Shown here piece after piece: positions 22,106-34,504 of a stretch of 64,000 bases of DNA (the stretch's first letter is position 1; each line of letters opens with the position of its first letter). Under the pieces are notes generated by a model, which saw nothing but the letters and a program-made list of their open reading frames with translations, did not search any database and was not told the DNA's origin. The DNA lies in NCBI GenBank assembly GCA_949592205.1, contig CATIUR010000001.1, positions 334,682,250-334,746,249 on the forward strand, in the 5' to 3' direction. The position numbers were made by a program, and so were the translations under genes. The DNA comes from Helichrysum umbraculigerum. Lineage: Eukaryota > Streptophyta > Magnoliopsida > Asterales > Asteraceae.

Positions 22106-23554
22106 TCTATCTATATAACTAAGAGAGGAGACCTCTAATTATTTGTCAACTATTCACACATGCCACATCATCTATATCCTATGTGTCATCATTATAGTAA
22201 ACAATTTGATGAGGTGGATTCTCCTACACTTAAAAGATAAATAAGGTAATATTTTGATTATTAAAAAACCAAATTATAATAGATTTAATTTAATGTGTCA
22301 TTATTTTTAATGATAAATAATGCACTAGATAATTAAATTATAACCAATTTAATCCAAATTAATGTGTGGCATAGCTTCTATAACATATTTTTTAGTTGTA
22401 GCCGAAAATCACGAATTTATTTATCTATTTTTTCACTCTAATTTTGAGTTATATAATTTGTTTATTCTTCTTTATCTTAATCTCCGTCATTCTTTCTCTA
22501 ACTCTATAAATTAAATCACGATAACTTACTTTTGATATCATTATAGCTTTCATCATAATTTGTCAATTTGACAAATTTTTTTTTTTTTTTGGTAAAGGGT
22601 TTTCACATTTTGCGAACTCAGGGATCACAAGTTCGTTTATTTTGTAATCTAAATACAAACTTCATGAATAGGTAAATCAAGCTCATTGGTCTCACTTTTT
22701 TTTAAAATATGATTTATTAGTTTTAATCATAAAGTAAGTTTAATTTTCTATACGACTGGTGAGAGGTGTAATTTTATAATTTATATATTATTTTTCAGAT
22801 CTCTATAGTGTCTTATTTATGTATTTATTTACATTTGACCGCAATAGTAGAATGATTTCTGTTTTGTACATGTGGATGCACATTATTTGTTCAATAGAAC
22901 GTCAAAATTGTTATATTTTCAATAGATTGTTTCGACGGGCAACCTTAACCCGATATCATTTGGATCCGATGCAACCCTTCCTTAAGGATTACACCTCAGG
23001 CAATATTTAGCTATTTATATTTTCTAAAACTATGAACACACGCATTGTTATTGCAACTTTAGCAATGAAAAAGGTTAATATGCTCAAACAAATATTTTTA
23101 ACAGGAAAATGTCACTTTACATTTTAACCTTTTTAATCTATTGATATATTGTGGGAGGAAAATACTATTCTTATTTCATTTTTTAATGGGTCAAAACTAA
23201 TAAAGTATTATTAATATCGGTAAAATGGTTATATTTTTTTACACAATTTGAAAGTTTCTAAAGGGCTAGCTGTCATCTATCCCCCTATATGTACTCGGTA
23301 TTTTTATTTTTTTAATATTATAAAAAATGATTACATAAAGGGAAGTGATTTGTAAATCACATTATTTAGCTATATACCACAAAATATATTTTTACAGTAT
23401 TGTAATAGAAAAATATTAATGTACTAACTATCACCCTTGTATACAATACCAGATTAAATATGACCATTAAAATATTTAATATACCATTTTAGATTAAGGT
23501 CGACGTATATAACGTTATCGTTGCTAGCCGTGCATCGCACGGGTTTAACACTAG
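22106..23554 (+). mobile_element. Non-autonomous Helitron
   Basis: The 5' end is TCTATCTATATAACTAAGAG, preceded by A at 22105 and followed by the CACATGCCACATCATC-type segment common at Helitron starts. The 3' end is the hairpin CCGTGCATCGCACGG at 23529-23543, then GTTTAACACTAG ending at 23554, followed by T. Insertion between A and T fits the class. No Rep/helicase is present. An internal open frame at 22819-23010 (63 codons) is not recognised. Confidence 0.8.
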
Positions 23555-23764
23555 TTTCAAATATGATTATGATATAATATTAGACTAGATTATAACCCGC
23601 GATTTCGCGGGCTATCACATGAAACACACTCATAGCCACATAGACTCTTGTCAATTAAGATACGCACTATGAACTTCCCATCATTCACACCATAATTTAA
23701 TTCTTTGGTGAAAAGCAAAATCTTCTTATATACATTATATTGACCTTCTTGCACTTTTAGCCTA

Positions 23765-23886
23765 CCACGTCATCAACATACATCAAAACATCCTTTTTGA
23801 AAGTTGGATGCATTAAAATTAGCAAATGTAAATTTGGTACACACAATAGACATTTGGTCAAATTTTGGTACATTTCCAGACCCTAA
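23765..23886. repeat. Single arm of the 12.5-kb foldback MITE family
   Basis: Matches the right half of the element at 12523-12814, for example GTTGGATGCATTAAAATTAG and TTTGGTACACACAATAGA, ending TTCCAGACCCTAAACCC. The left arm is absent. The overlapping open frame at 23773-23982 (-) is not a gene. Confidence 0.75.
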
Positions 23887-25088
23887 ACCCGCCATATAAT
23901 ACATTCCAAGTAAAGCGCCTGTATGTGAAAATTTTCCCATGACATTCCCATTGACCATTTGTGTGCCCATCTTAAAACACATAGCTCCATGATTACCTGC
24001 ATTTAATTAGAGACTACATGTTCAAAAGAGATCAAATAATCACGTTTAGTGGAATATTATAGCACGAGGTGATCTCCAAACAAAAGTCAAACCACTTTGC
24101 ATAGCTCCTGAATCATAAACCAACTAAAGATATATCAATCCCTATAAAATCAAAACCAGAGCCGTCGCGCACACAATATATTGCACAATTCAAAAGACTT
24201 GGGTGAATAAACTAAAACACAAGAATGAAATATTGAAACTTACATAGTAAACATACTTAAAAAAACACATAATATAATGGTAAATAAAAAAGCAACTTGT
24301 TTGACCCATTCGACCCAACTCAGCCCGTTTTCTTTTCATTAGAGGTGTTACTATTTAGTCATTTTATTAACGAATAAATAGCAGGATGTATTTACAATTT
24401 GAACAATTTTCATCCTAAAGTAACTTATAAGCTTATAACTCAGGCCGAGTACAAAACTAAAACAAGTCTTTGTACATATCTAAAAATGGATGGGCCAGGT
24501 AAGGATTGAGAATTATATCAAGTTCTAAGTTTTAGTTCTGGTTTACACAAAATCCTAAGTGCGCATGATTGATAGAAAAGGGGTCAAATGGGTATAATCC
24601 CAAGTGTACATGTCGATTTGGGTTATATATGATTTTTTTCTTTGGAGATTGAAACTTTAAGTACACGAGTTAATATAATTAGACCTACCAGAAATATTAA
24701 TTTCATTTAGTGGAACCCTTTCATTGATTTAGTATAAGACCCACATACTGGAGGACAATAAATAAAGACTGCACCGTGGTTACCTCTTTGAAGATTATGA
24801 AACTATTCTAGGTGACATCCAGAATTTTAAAAATCTGTCACAAGGGAAAAAGAACTTCAAGTCATCCATGCATGGTAGCCAAAGCACACACGTTAAAGAA
24901 CCATGATAATTTTTTAATACTTGTTTTCAGATGGCTCATTTAGCTTTGAATTCAACCCTTATACATTCCGTGAATATATGATAGAAAAATATCAAGAATT
25001 ATAATATTATAAAAGCATAAAAAAATCTTCACGGATTCGTATTTTATGAATATACACTTGAATTCAAGTTTGACAATTTATAACTAAC

Positions 25089-25265
25089 ATGAAGAATGAG
25101 AAAAATGTTGATAAAGAACCTGGGAGTAGTTTACTTACTAACATTTTTGGAAAGGATAAAAGGCTTGGGTCTAAAAACACTAATTCAATGTTGATACTTA
25201 ACGCATCCATTGCAAAGAAAGTTCAGTCTATAATAGATCAAATTAATATCCATCAAGAGAGTTAA
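25089..25265 (+). CDS. Small uncharacterised open frame inside a Helitron
   Basis: A 58-residue frame, ATG to TAA, in a Helitron. The peptide is basic and hydrophilic; it contains GSSLLTNIFGKDKRLGSKN and ends IIDQINIHQES. Its composition is more protein-like than that of neighbouring frames, and it may be a captured exon. The first part vaguely recalls the LG-rich segment of plant En/Spm transposase-associated proteins, but I would not name it. A second basic frame follows at about 25550-25667. Transcription is unproven. Confidence 0.3.
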   Translation: MKNEKNVDKEPGSSLLTNIFGKDKRLGSKNTNSMLILNASIAKKVQSIIDQINIHQES

Positions 25266-26373
25266 AGAAAACGTAAGTCACCCACCATGTATTTAAAATG
25301 TACAAAACAAAAAATTCCTTTTAAGGGAACCTCATAAGTCTTTTTATGTCAAAATCAATCAAAACCCATTATTATAGTAAAGTCTCTTACAACCAGAATC
25401 ACAGCAAGCTATTTGAAAAATGACCACTTCAAAACGAAGTTGGGATAGCTATGGAAACCGAAGAAGAAAACATACATGCTTCTTTTGATGGAACGGAGGA
25501 AGACATAGTAACTTGAAATACTAACTTATATTAATCGAGAACCTGTTGAAGTAAAAGAACCTAAAACTCGCACAAAGAAACCGAATCCTAGAAGATATAC
25601 AATACGGAGTAAAATGGAGAGAAGAAGAATGAATGATCCACCTATGAAAATCTCATATATGAAATAGTGATTTGGAAGAAATCTTAAATTAATTGAATTT
25701 AAAGGGGGATGTAAAGAAGGTGATATTGATTGGGAAAGAAGTTATTAAAATAGTTTTACTAATTAAACTCAATTGAGTATTTGACAATCTTTGCAAATCT
25801 CGATTGAAAAAAGTTGGCATAATACTCCAATATTATAGTAAATATAAGTTGACTTTGAATGATATATGCTAATATATATTTCCTATATTTGAATAAGGAT
25901 ATAAGTTGCTTAAATTAAGGATACAATTAAATTTCAAAAATTTATGTATATAGAGTAATACGTAGGTCTATAATTCAATTTGAAAATTTTAAACCAGTTT
26001 CTTTATTTAATTTCAAATTAATTAAGTTAGGGTAATTTAGTATTTTGAACACATCTAACCCACTATTTAGGTAGTCATTATATCTAAAACTTATGAAGGG
26101 TGCAAATTAGAAGATCTAATTAATTCAATGGTTAGGATGAGATTATTTGATTAATGACAACCTAATTAACACTTTATTATAATATATAAGAGAGATTATA
26201 ACGTGTTGTCACGTTTGTATAATAATAATAATAATAAACATAATATAATACTTATAAAAAGAAATCTTTGTGATTACGTACGCGTAAACTTTTTACATGT
26301 AACGCGTGGTCATTGACTCATTGCGGTTCAGATGAATTATTATACTATACTCGTAAAATTTGGGCTCTCATAT

Positions 26374-26503
26374 GGGGATTGATAAATACAACATGAGTTT
26401 TGTTATATACAACAAAACTGTGCAATACAAAGTTGTACTGCACGCATAAATATTACAAATTTTTGGTGTAAGCAACAAAACTTTTGTTGTATACATCAAC
26501 CCC
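26374..26503. mobile_element. MITE related to the Tourist-like element at 13246
   Basis: Starts GGGGATTGATAAATACAACA and ends in the complement of GGGGTTGATGTATACAACA. It is the same end pattern and size as 13246-13377. Flanking triplets do not match cleanly. The open frames at 26368-26818 (-) read through it and are not considered genes. Confidence 0.6.
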
Positions 26504-28013
26504 TTTATTATAGCCAAGTTGATGGGCCTAACCAATAAACAAAAGGGAGTAGATCCAGTAACACATTTATGTCTCCAAAAATTAGCCCGCAGCTCTAAGA
26601 TAATCAATGGACCTTTTGTTATGGAGTGTATTGTATAGCTGATGGGGAAATACGTCGTGGAGGGAGGTGTTAACAAAAAAAAAATAAAAAAATCGTTTGA
26701 CAACATGAACATATGATGATGAAAACAAATAGGGAAAACTAAATGCATGATAATCAACAATGTAAGGAAAATTAATCACACGTAAAGACACAAACTTTTT
26801 ATGTGAAAAACCTCTCAAGACAAGAGAACACGGACCTTATGCCGCTTCAAAAACCCAACAATAGCTAGATAATTTTTTTCGTAAGCATTTCTCCAAGTAG
26901 CTGTAATTGTAGATGAAAATGATAAATTAAACGTAAAATGATGAAATAAAAAAGATCGATGATTAACACTTTTGAAAGTATGAGGGTATGATCGTAAACT
27001 GTTTTATTAAAAGATCTGGTCTTTCTTAATATTAGCTACTTAAGATAAGAAACTAAATGTAAGAAGTTGTTACATACAAACACACATTTTTCATTATACG
27101 AGCTTATATTTATTTAGAAAACCAAAAGCTAAAAGCTTCTAAATGATTTAAACAAGTTTTTTATTGCCCTCGCGATGCGACGGGTTTTAAAAAATTGATA
27201 TTTTTTACATAAATATTTGAAATCTCAAATTTATGTTCGTTTTTTTTTAATTTTAATAGAAAAGTTATGAGCTGATACTTTTTTTTTTTAATTTTAAATT
27301 ACTAAAAAGTTTTAGAATACCAATGATATAATAATCTAGATTTAGATAATAATAACAACAATAACAATGAAACACTAATGGTAGTTAACCAAGTTAAATT
27401 TATCGTAGCAAGAGTAATAACTATAAATTTAAAATTTTATACCTTTTTACTATCGGTGTCTTTTTTTCTAACTTATAAATATTACTATTGGAGTTAATTG
27501 AAATTTTCTTAAATATAGAAATGAAAACAAAAAATGTAACATAAAGTGGTGGTAAAACATACTTATTGAATAATTTTTACCTTCGTCATCATATCATCAT
27601 AAATATATATATGTAAGATATTATTTCTTTCGAAAACGTAAAACATACACTCTATAAGAGTTGAATAATTAATATCAAGAGATAATAATCATGAAATATA
27701 GTTATTGTAATTGTGTGTGTGTATTAATTTCTTATTTCGAAAAATAAAAAACGTAAGAATTCAATAATAAATATTAAGAGATAATAACCATAGAATATAA
27801 TTATTGCAGTTAATAGTATTATAAAAAATTAATAGCAACTATGAGTTATATTCAAATAGTTGATATAAAGTTTAGATGGAATTTCAAAATAATAGGAAAA
27901 AACAATATCATACTAAAGGCTTAAACTTATATAACCCATAACAAATTTAAAATTATTAAAGAGTTAATATTAATAGTAGTTTGTTAATTAATACTAAAGG
28001 ATAAGGATCAAAA
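26504..28013. other. AT-rich intergenic stretch
   Basis: No gene. CCCTCGCGATGCGACGGGTTTTAAAA near 27168-27193 resembles a decayed Helitron 3' hairpin. Two segments near 27600-27680 and 27735-27805 share AAGAGATAATAAYCATRRAATATA, a local duplication. Confidence 0.45.

Positions 28014-28084
<71 letters not shown>
28014..28084 (+). repeat. (AT)n microsatellite
   Basis: About 35 uninterrupted AT units. Confidence 0.95.
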
Positions 28085-28088
<4 letters not shown>

Positions 28089-29812
28089 TAATATGTCATA
28101 AAAAACAAAATAGTTATTATTCATAAGTAGGGTAAAATTGATATTAGTAGTAATAGTAATAGTAATAGTAATAGTTTTTTGTTAGGCATGTAAAAAAACC
28201 GAAGAAACGTGAAGAGCACATGAGCAAAAGAACGAATACGAATGCATATACAAACAGATTTTCATGTTATTGTTCATTCATTAAGAAAAATATTTTGTTC
28301 AAACAAGAGAACATGGTATCAACTTTGAAGAAAAACAAGCGATGGCACATGAGCAGGGGAGATAGCACATTGAGGTCTGAATGTATGAGTGATTGCCCCC
28401 ATATTTTATCATCTTCTTATATTATCTATTTAAAATAAAATAAATTTAGTAAATTTGGCTTTGAATTTGTATACTATACTTCAAAAATGGTCATCGTTTC
28501 TTTTCATTTCTCTTCATAATCAAAGTTGATTAAAATAGCTGCAAACTTCATATGCAGAGAGCTAGCTCGATCAAAGATAAGGACGAAGTCGTGAAGGGAA
28601 ACACGCACACAACATCACAAAGTTTGTTAGTTTAACATTGCTTAATCCATGAACATATGCTAAGTATGGGTTCATATCTACCATCTTCAAAGTTAATTTG
28701 CCTCCCTTTGAATCTTTTCCCTTGTACCGCACTTGTATATGAGAAACATTATTTATTTTATTTTGTTGTCACTTATCGACACGCACAAGTCACAAAATAT
28801 GAGTCCTCTTTTTGGATACGTACAACATAACTACTATCTACAGCCACCATCGTCTCTATTTCGAGCTCCAATATCACATGCCATTTCATCATCTTCATAT
28901 TTAACAACCACACAATGACTTGGACCAATCATTTGATGACAGAGAAGTAAGAAAGAGAAAAAAACAAACAATTTTGATTAGTTCATCTTCATGTCCACAT
29001 TATTTTGTGGGTATTTGTTTGTAAAATTTACGTGAGTTTATTATTTCTCGGTAAAATTATACACACATCAGACATTTGGTTTTTCAATATTATAATTCGA
29101 TGGCGATTTCATACTACATAACATACTCCAAGCTAGTCACAGTCCACTAAATCAGCCAGTTAGTACTCCTACTAGACGATAAGGCCGGGTTGAACGTTTT
29201 GGGGCAAAGGAATCGAGATACACATACGTTACTATTAATTAATTATCTTTTCTCATAGGAAGCCACCAACTGATAACTCAGTCTGGAATCATTTTGAGAC
29301 ATATCAAATATTCAAATGAAACTTATCACAAACGAAAACTTATATATATATATAAAATTTTTATAAAGTAGGACATGCTGAAAATGATATATAATCAACC
29401 ATATATATATATATATATATATATAGCTAGCTTTAAATTAATTAATTAGGATTTGTCTTTTTTAATATATCTTCTAATGCCATACTCCATCAGCATAATT
29501 ATCTTTAAGAAATTAAGAGTCTTGCAGATGCATGTAACTCGTTTATATTACTTCAATTCTCTTCACATATCCATGCGTACGTGTTTGCAAATTTATTATT
29601 AACTTAATTTATAACTTTATGATGATGATATGCATAATGCATGTTATGTAAATCAATAATAATGTGTGTATGTGTTTGACGTATATGTAATAATATGAGT
29701 ATCATCTACATAAAATGAAGTTAGTAGTAAAATGATATATAAATCCATGATAAAAAATGTGAGTCATTAATTACACCAACTTCATTTAAAAATGCCTCAA
29801 GTTAACTAATGA
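28085..29812. other. Intergenic stretch, no gene assigned
   Basis: Open frames at 28220-28438 and 28733-28918 (+) have no recognisable domain and no codon evidence. (TA)n runs lie at 29340-29353 and 29401-29424. (AGTAAT)n-like repeats lie near 28146-28172. Confidence 0.4.
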
Positions 29813-29820
29813 GTAATTAG

Positions 29821-30076
29821 CAATGTTTTGAAAACCGGTTAGACCGGTCCGGTCGAACAGGGATTTTTGGGATTTCTGGCCGGTTGAAAACCGGTTTTGG
29901 GCTTAGTTTGACTAGTCAATGAACTGCCGGTTTTTCCGATTTTGACCAGTTGAACCGGGAAACGGACCGGTTTTTTTTTTTTGTGTTTTGAGCGGTTTTG
30001 GGCCGGCGGTCCGACCGGTTGAACCAGAACCGGACCCCTCACCGGTCCGAGTAAAAAAACGGTTTGCAAAACATTG
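29821..30076. mobile_element. hAT-type MITE with exact 8-bp TSD
   Basis: Left terminus CAATGTTTTGAAAACCGG and right terminus GGTTTGCAAAACATTG are inverted repeats, and the body is dense in CCGGTT motifs. GTAATTAG flanks both sides (29813-29820 and 30077-30084), the 8-bp duplication of hAT elements. The open frames of 63-76 residues on the minus strand read through the low-complexity body. A truncated copy lies at 61358-61434. Confidence 0.93.
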
Positions 30077-30084
30077 GTAATTAG

Positions 30085-30746
30085 TATACACTGATTTATG
30101 CACAGCTTAATTATGGTTAATGGTTAAAGTGATACTAAAAAGGAACACTTTTGGGTAAAATTTGTGCAAGTGATGCTCATTTATCTAAATTGATCAATCT
30201 TCAAGTTTCACAATAACTTATTTTGAGTATAAGTGTTCACTTTTCAATTTTTGATTGTCTCAATGTAAGTCTCATCTTCTTTTTCAAGTAATCAAAAGAG
30301 ATTCTAATAGGTAGAGATGATACTGATTAAATGGTTAACAATTAATATAGTTGGTGAAAATTTGAAAGGTTGTGTTAATTTTCAAAGTGAATATTTTGAC
30401 GAGACGGAAATAATAGTTGTGGTTAATTTAGACTATTTTATTACGGTAGTAGTTTTATTATTTATTTATTCCAATAATGACAAAGTTGATGGTAGGAATA
30501 TATTGATTATGAATTCATATTATATAAAAAGCAAATAACTTATGTACTAAATTAAGGTAAATACTTGGACACCTTCAAACAATAGTAATATCCTTTCGAA
30601 AGTTAAATGCACAATCAGAATAAATTAAAATATTTTGGATATATTTAATATTAATAAATTAATTTCTTGCATGAAGCAACGATCTTATATAGTTCTGCCC
30701 AAGATATTATTAGGACAAGGCGACAAAGTTTACAGGGTCTCCGTTG
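30085..30746. other. AT-rich intergenic stretch
   Basis: One open frame at 30317-30538 (+, 73 codons) has no recognised motif. Nothing else assigned. Confidence 0.4.
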
Positions 30747-30873
30747 TATAAAACCTCAATAGGCGTTGGACGGCGGGGGCTTATGAACACACCCGACAAA
30801 TTAGGATTAGTAATTAGTATCTAATCATTTTATAAAACCTCAATAGGCGCTGGACGGCGGGGGCTTATGAACA
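30747..30873 (+). repeat. 43-bp direct repeat flanking an LTR-start-like spacer
   Basis: Two 43-bp copies (30747-30789 and 30831-30873), one substitution apart, each reading TATAAAACCTCAATAGGCG then a GGACGGCGGGGGC core. The 41-bp spacer contains CACCCGACAAATTAGGATTA and AGTAATTAGTATCTAA, very like the first bases of the LTR at 63073. Confidence 0.8.
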
Positions 30874-30947
30874 GTAACCTTTTGTTTTATATGCGATTTC
30901 TTATCTCATATATATATATATATATATAATCACAAAATATAATGAAA

Positions 30948-31015
30948 GACGCTCTTAGTCAAGTTGTTTATGCCCACCATAGGTCACATGTTCGATTCCT
31001 TTCTGAAGCAACTTT
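30948..31015 (+). ncRNA. tRNA-like / SINE-head-like sequence
   Basis: CTCTTAGTCAAGTTG resembles an A box, and about 30 bases later ATGTTCGATTCC is a good B box. A T-run follows. The flanking stems do not make a convincing acceptor arm, so it is more likely a SINE head or a decayed tRNA than a working tRNA gene. Confidence 0.4.
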
Positions 31016-31681
31016 TTTTATTTCCTTTTTTGAGGTTTAATATATATATTTTAAATACGTGACTTAAGTAAATAAATGTAACATAATTTGGATACATAAC
31101 ACTTAAGTAAATATATATTTTAAATACTCCGACATTAGTTAAAATGTTGATAAACTAAATTTTTTTAATTTTTTTCATAGTTACATATTTTGAAGTTTTA
31201 TTTTACCATTTAATGTGATTGTCGTCAAAAATAATGATATATATCTACTTACATAGGTCTAAATTATACCTATTTTTTTCTATTGATCGAACTTTTTATT
31301 TCTCTAAACCTCATTTCTATCAATTTTCTTCGTATAATCAATACTGATGTACGAAACAAAACTATATTTAGTTGTAACACAATAACAATATTATCAATAT
31401 CATCCACCAAAATGAAGAAAGAAAATAGAACTAATAAACTCTAATAAAATTCTTCTAAAGAGATACCTCTTACAAAATGTTTATATGGTTCAAATTTTTT
31501 GAATTACTTCATTTTTTTTCTATTGGCACAATGATTACAGAAAAAAGATATAGCAGTACGAACGATAATCTTAATAATATATATTTACATCATAGTTTGT
31601 ATAATTGATTTGTATATCCTTTCACTTATTTGGAGCTGTAACTATTAAATGTTAGATATTAAAAGATTGCATATACGAGCT

Positions 31682-31705
31682 GCGAAGCGCGAGACTCACT
31701 ACTAG
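31682..31705 (+). mobile_element. Helitron-like 3' terminus
   Basis: GCGAAGCGC followed by GAGACTCACTACTAG and then T. The hairpin is short but the layout matches Helitron ends. The 5' end was not located. Confidence 0.5.
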
Positions 31706-31900
31706 TTTTACTCAATACTCATCTCCCGTGATTTCTTCCACTATTAGTTTAAGATAACGTGTACGTACGTTACTCAAATTTCAACCGAAATGTTTTAGAA
31801 TTGTAGTACTGTATTATAAGCTAGAAAAGACATATTAATTAGAACATTTTTTTTCTGCTAAAAAAAATAAAATTAGAACTATTTTAACCGAATATATATA

Positions 31901-32617
31901 TCTATCTTATCTAATAAAGGGGGGTTACGCTGATGTCATGAAGCTGATTTGTCAAGTCATGAGGTAGGTTTTGATGCTGATGTGTCAAGGTGTGGTTAAA
32001 AGGATGATGTCAGCAATACCTCATATTTCTTCATTGAAAAATCATAATAATATATATTTTGCATTTATTTCTCCAACTTACTTTGCTTATATAAGAATGA
32101 CATCAAAACTTCACCCACTTAAAATTTTAAAAGCTGCTGTTAATATATTTTGTGAGTTCCTAAGTTGCATACATACACCCGATTTAAAATCTTGAAGATT
32201 TGCTTTTATATATTTTGTGAGTTCCTAAGTCTTCCATGCATGAAAATATAATAATTACCTTGAACCATGTTTTTTGTCCTTCATTGGATAGTACTTCACT
32301 CCATCTTTAATTGTTTATTAAAGGCAGGAATGTGAGTGGTCATGCTTACTCTTTATAATCCTTGACTCCACTCAATACATCACCATACACTTTGTTCACA
32401 GCAAAAAAATCTAAATACGTCTCTGTGCAAAACATGGAGAATGAAAGATTTAACTATTTTCATGAGCTTGATACTATCAAAGATTCATGAAGCTGAAAGT
32501 TAAAATTAGTATGTTACAATACATATATATTTTTTTATAAATGTTTTCTGCTAATAATGTTAATCAATCCTTTTTCTTTTTTGTTCAAACCCGTGTTTTC
32601 ACGGGTCATAAAACTAG
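31901..32617 (+). mobile_element. Complete short non-autonomous Helitron in a TA tract
   Basis: Starts TCTATCTTATCTAATAAAGG after A and ends with hairpin ACCCGTGTTTTCACGGGT then CATAAAACTAG followed by T. Removing the element restores a continuous TATATA target. Length 717 bp. It contains no Rep/helicase. The phrase TATATTTTGTGAGTTCCTAAGT occurs twice (near 32143 and 32210), an internal duplication. The open frame at 31971-32195 is not recognised. Confidence 0.87.
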
Positions 32618-32780
32618 TATATATATATATATATAGGTTTTGGTTCAAGTAAAAAGAATAAATTAAAAAGGGTAGGAAGCCATGTGATCTTGACACATGT
32701 CTTTCAAATCTGAAGGGTAATATTGGAAAACCCATATTTTTCTCTCTGCTAAAATCGGTGGAATCCTAATCTCATTCTTC

Positions 32781-33230
32781 GGGTGTGTTTGGCAACAATA
32801 TTTGAGGGGATTATGAGGGATTCTAGGAGATTGAGATTCTCATTTTAAGAATCTCAATCCCTTGTAAATTGATAAGCCTTGTTTGGCATGAAAGTTAGAA
32901 GAATGATTCTTTAAAAAAGAATCCCCTAAATTAGAAGCTAGTTAAACTAGCTTATTTAGAGAATCCCCATCCTATATTTATTAAATTACTACATTACCCT
33001 TTTTCTAATTATTAAAATTTTAAAGTTATAATATATGATACCTTTTTATGTCATTTTACATCAATAAACTCCATCTCCAACTAGTTTGTCAAACACTTAT
33101 TAAAAAATAAAAGCTCCAACTCCAGCCCCAAATAAAAGCTCCATCTCCAGCTTCTAACTTTCAACTCTATCTCCATCGTCTTCATCTCCAACTTCAGCTC
33201 CATCTCCAGCTAGTTTTGTCAAACACACCC
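32781..33230. mobile_element. MITE with GGGTGTGTTTGGCAA ends
   Basis: The left terminus GGGTGTGTTTGGCAA and right terminus TTGTCAAACACACCC are inverted repeats. TTC flanks both sides (32778-32780, 33231-33233), a 3-bp duplication close to the TWA preference of PIF/Harbinger. The right half has repeated CTCCATCTCCAGCT motifs. Confidence 0.75.
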
Positions 33231-33389
33231 TTCATTATTACCATAATTAAAATGGTTTTTTTGGAGCCGACATGTTTCGAAGAAGATTGCAACCTTTAAA
33301 AGGTACACACATATTCTTTTTGTTACTTGATTGAAATTGCGGCCGTCAACGATCGAATCATAGCTGCTATTGGACGGTGGAAACTATCC

Positions 33390-33410
33390 GGGGGGGGTGG
33401 GTGGGTGGGG
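33390..33410 (+). other. Potential G-quadruplex sequence
   Basis: A run of eight or nine G followed by TGGGTGGGTGGGG gives four or more G-tracts with single-T loops on the plus strand, the arrangement that forms the most stable G-quadruplexes. No gene context is visible. Confidence 0.85.
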
Positions 33411-33807
33411 TTTATTTGACGAAAATGGATGAAAGATAACGACGGAATTGCCGTTTTCCGATTTATGCGTCTTCTCGGTGATACTTGTCTGTATATTAGT
33501 TTATGCTAAAAGGAAGTATATCATTGTAAAATTTATTGTGTATCTTCTTTTTCCATTTCCAAGTTGATCAATTGTATTATTGTTGTTAATGTATCATATT
33601 TAATTGCTCTGTATATCAACTTTTGTAGAATTGTGCATCAAAAAAATATTGTTATGCATTATGTATCTTAGCAGTATTGTGGTGTATCAAATATTAAATT
33701 CAATATCTCTATTGTTTTTTAGTATGTTCATAAAAAGATCATCGATTCATCGTGCATCAGTTTTTATTGTCGAGGGATTTTTACTGTGCTGGTCAGTCAA
33801 CGGGTTC

Positions 33808-34437
33808 GTTTACAAGGAGTAGTCCGTGTCAAAAAATTTTTACAAAGTTAGTCACAACTTTCGCCTAAATAAAATTAAAATCCGGCGCACCCAGCGAAAA
33901 AGATTGGAACCAATAAAAACATGCCATCTGGATTAAATTATCGCCGGTCAACCTTATTATCGCCGGTCAACAAAAAGTTCGCCGAAATGCTAAACGATGA
34001 CACATGTCCAATATATTTCGTCGAAATGCTAATTCTTTTAGGCGAAGTCGGCGAAATTTTGAAACCTTGGATTTTGCGCTAACAAACGACAAAGGGAAAA
34101 TTGATATGCTTAAAGTACAAGCCTTGTAAAATGATGAAAATGTGTACACGTTTCATTACGGACAGTGCAATTGATATATGCTTGATTGCTTTGTTGTAAA
34201 CCACAAAAAAGTTTCTTGCTAAAATGTCAAAGGAAAGTAGTGCAGGTGGACTTTTTCATTTAGGCGAAGTATGGTTTGACCAGGTGAGCTACAGGTTTAC
34301 CGGCGAACTTTTATTCCACGTGGCTTCACTTAATTGGTTTCCTTTTTTTCGCCGGCTTCGCCCTTTGTGTTTTCAATTTCGACGAATTATTTGACTAATT
34401 TTTAAAAATTTTCAGACACCGACTTATACATGTAAAC
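33808..34437. mobile_element. Foldback element with CGCCGG-rich arms
   Basis: Left GTTTACAAGGAGTAGTCCGT pairs with the right end (complement GTTTACATGTATAAGTCGGT). Internal blocks TTCGCCGAAATG, TTATCGCCGGTCAAC and AGGCGAAGT are scattered in both orientations. About 630 bp. No coding region or confirmed target duplication. Confidence 0.65.
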
Positions 34438-34504
34438 ACCCCCTTTGACTGTTCATTGAGGTAATTAGCTATGTAGTTAATGTGTATCAACAATTTATAA
34501 AGTA

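Larger units (their letters stand above)
23585..26195 (-). mobile_element. Non-autonomous Helitron (minus)
   Basis: On the minus strand the 5' end is TCTCTCTTATATATTATAAT at 26195 (preceded by A). The 3' end is the hairpin CCCGCGAAATCGCGGG (23597-23612), then TTATAATCTAG at 23585, followed by T. Length 2611 bp. It contains a partial copy of the foldback MITE of 12523-12814 (at about 23765-23886) and a small open frame at 25089-25265 (+). No Rep/helicase was seen. Confidence 0.82.

Noticed and set aside
29839..30103. Arg/Pro-rich small proteins
   Set aside because: They lie within a 256-bp hAT MITE with an exact 8-bp duplication and come from its CCGGTT repeats.
30948..31015. Functional tRNA gene
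   Set aside because: A and B boxes are recognisable but no acceptor stem or full cloverleaf could be drawn.
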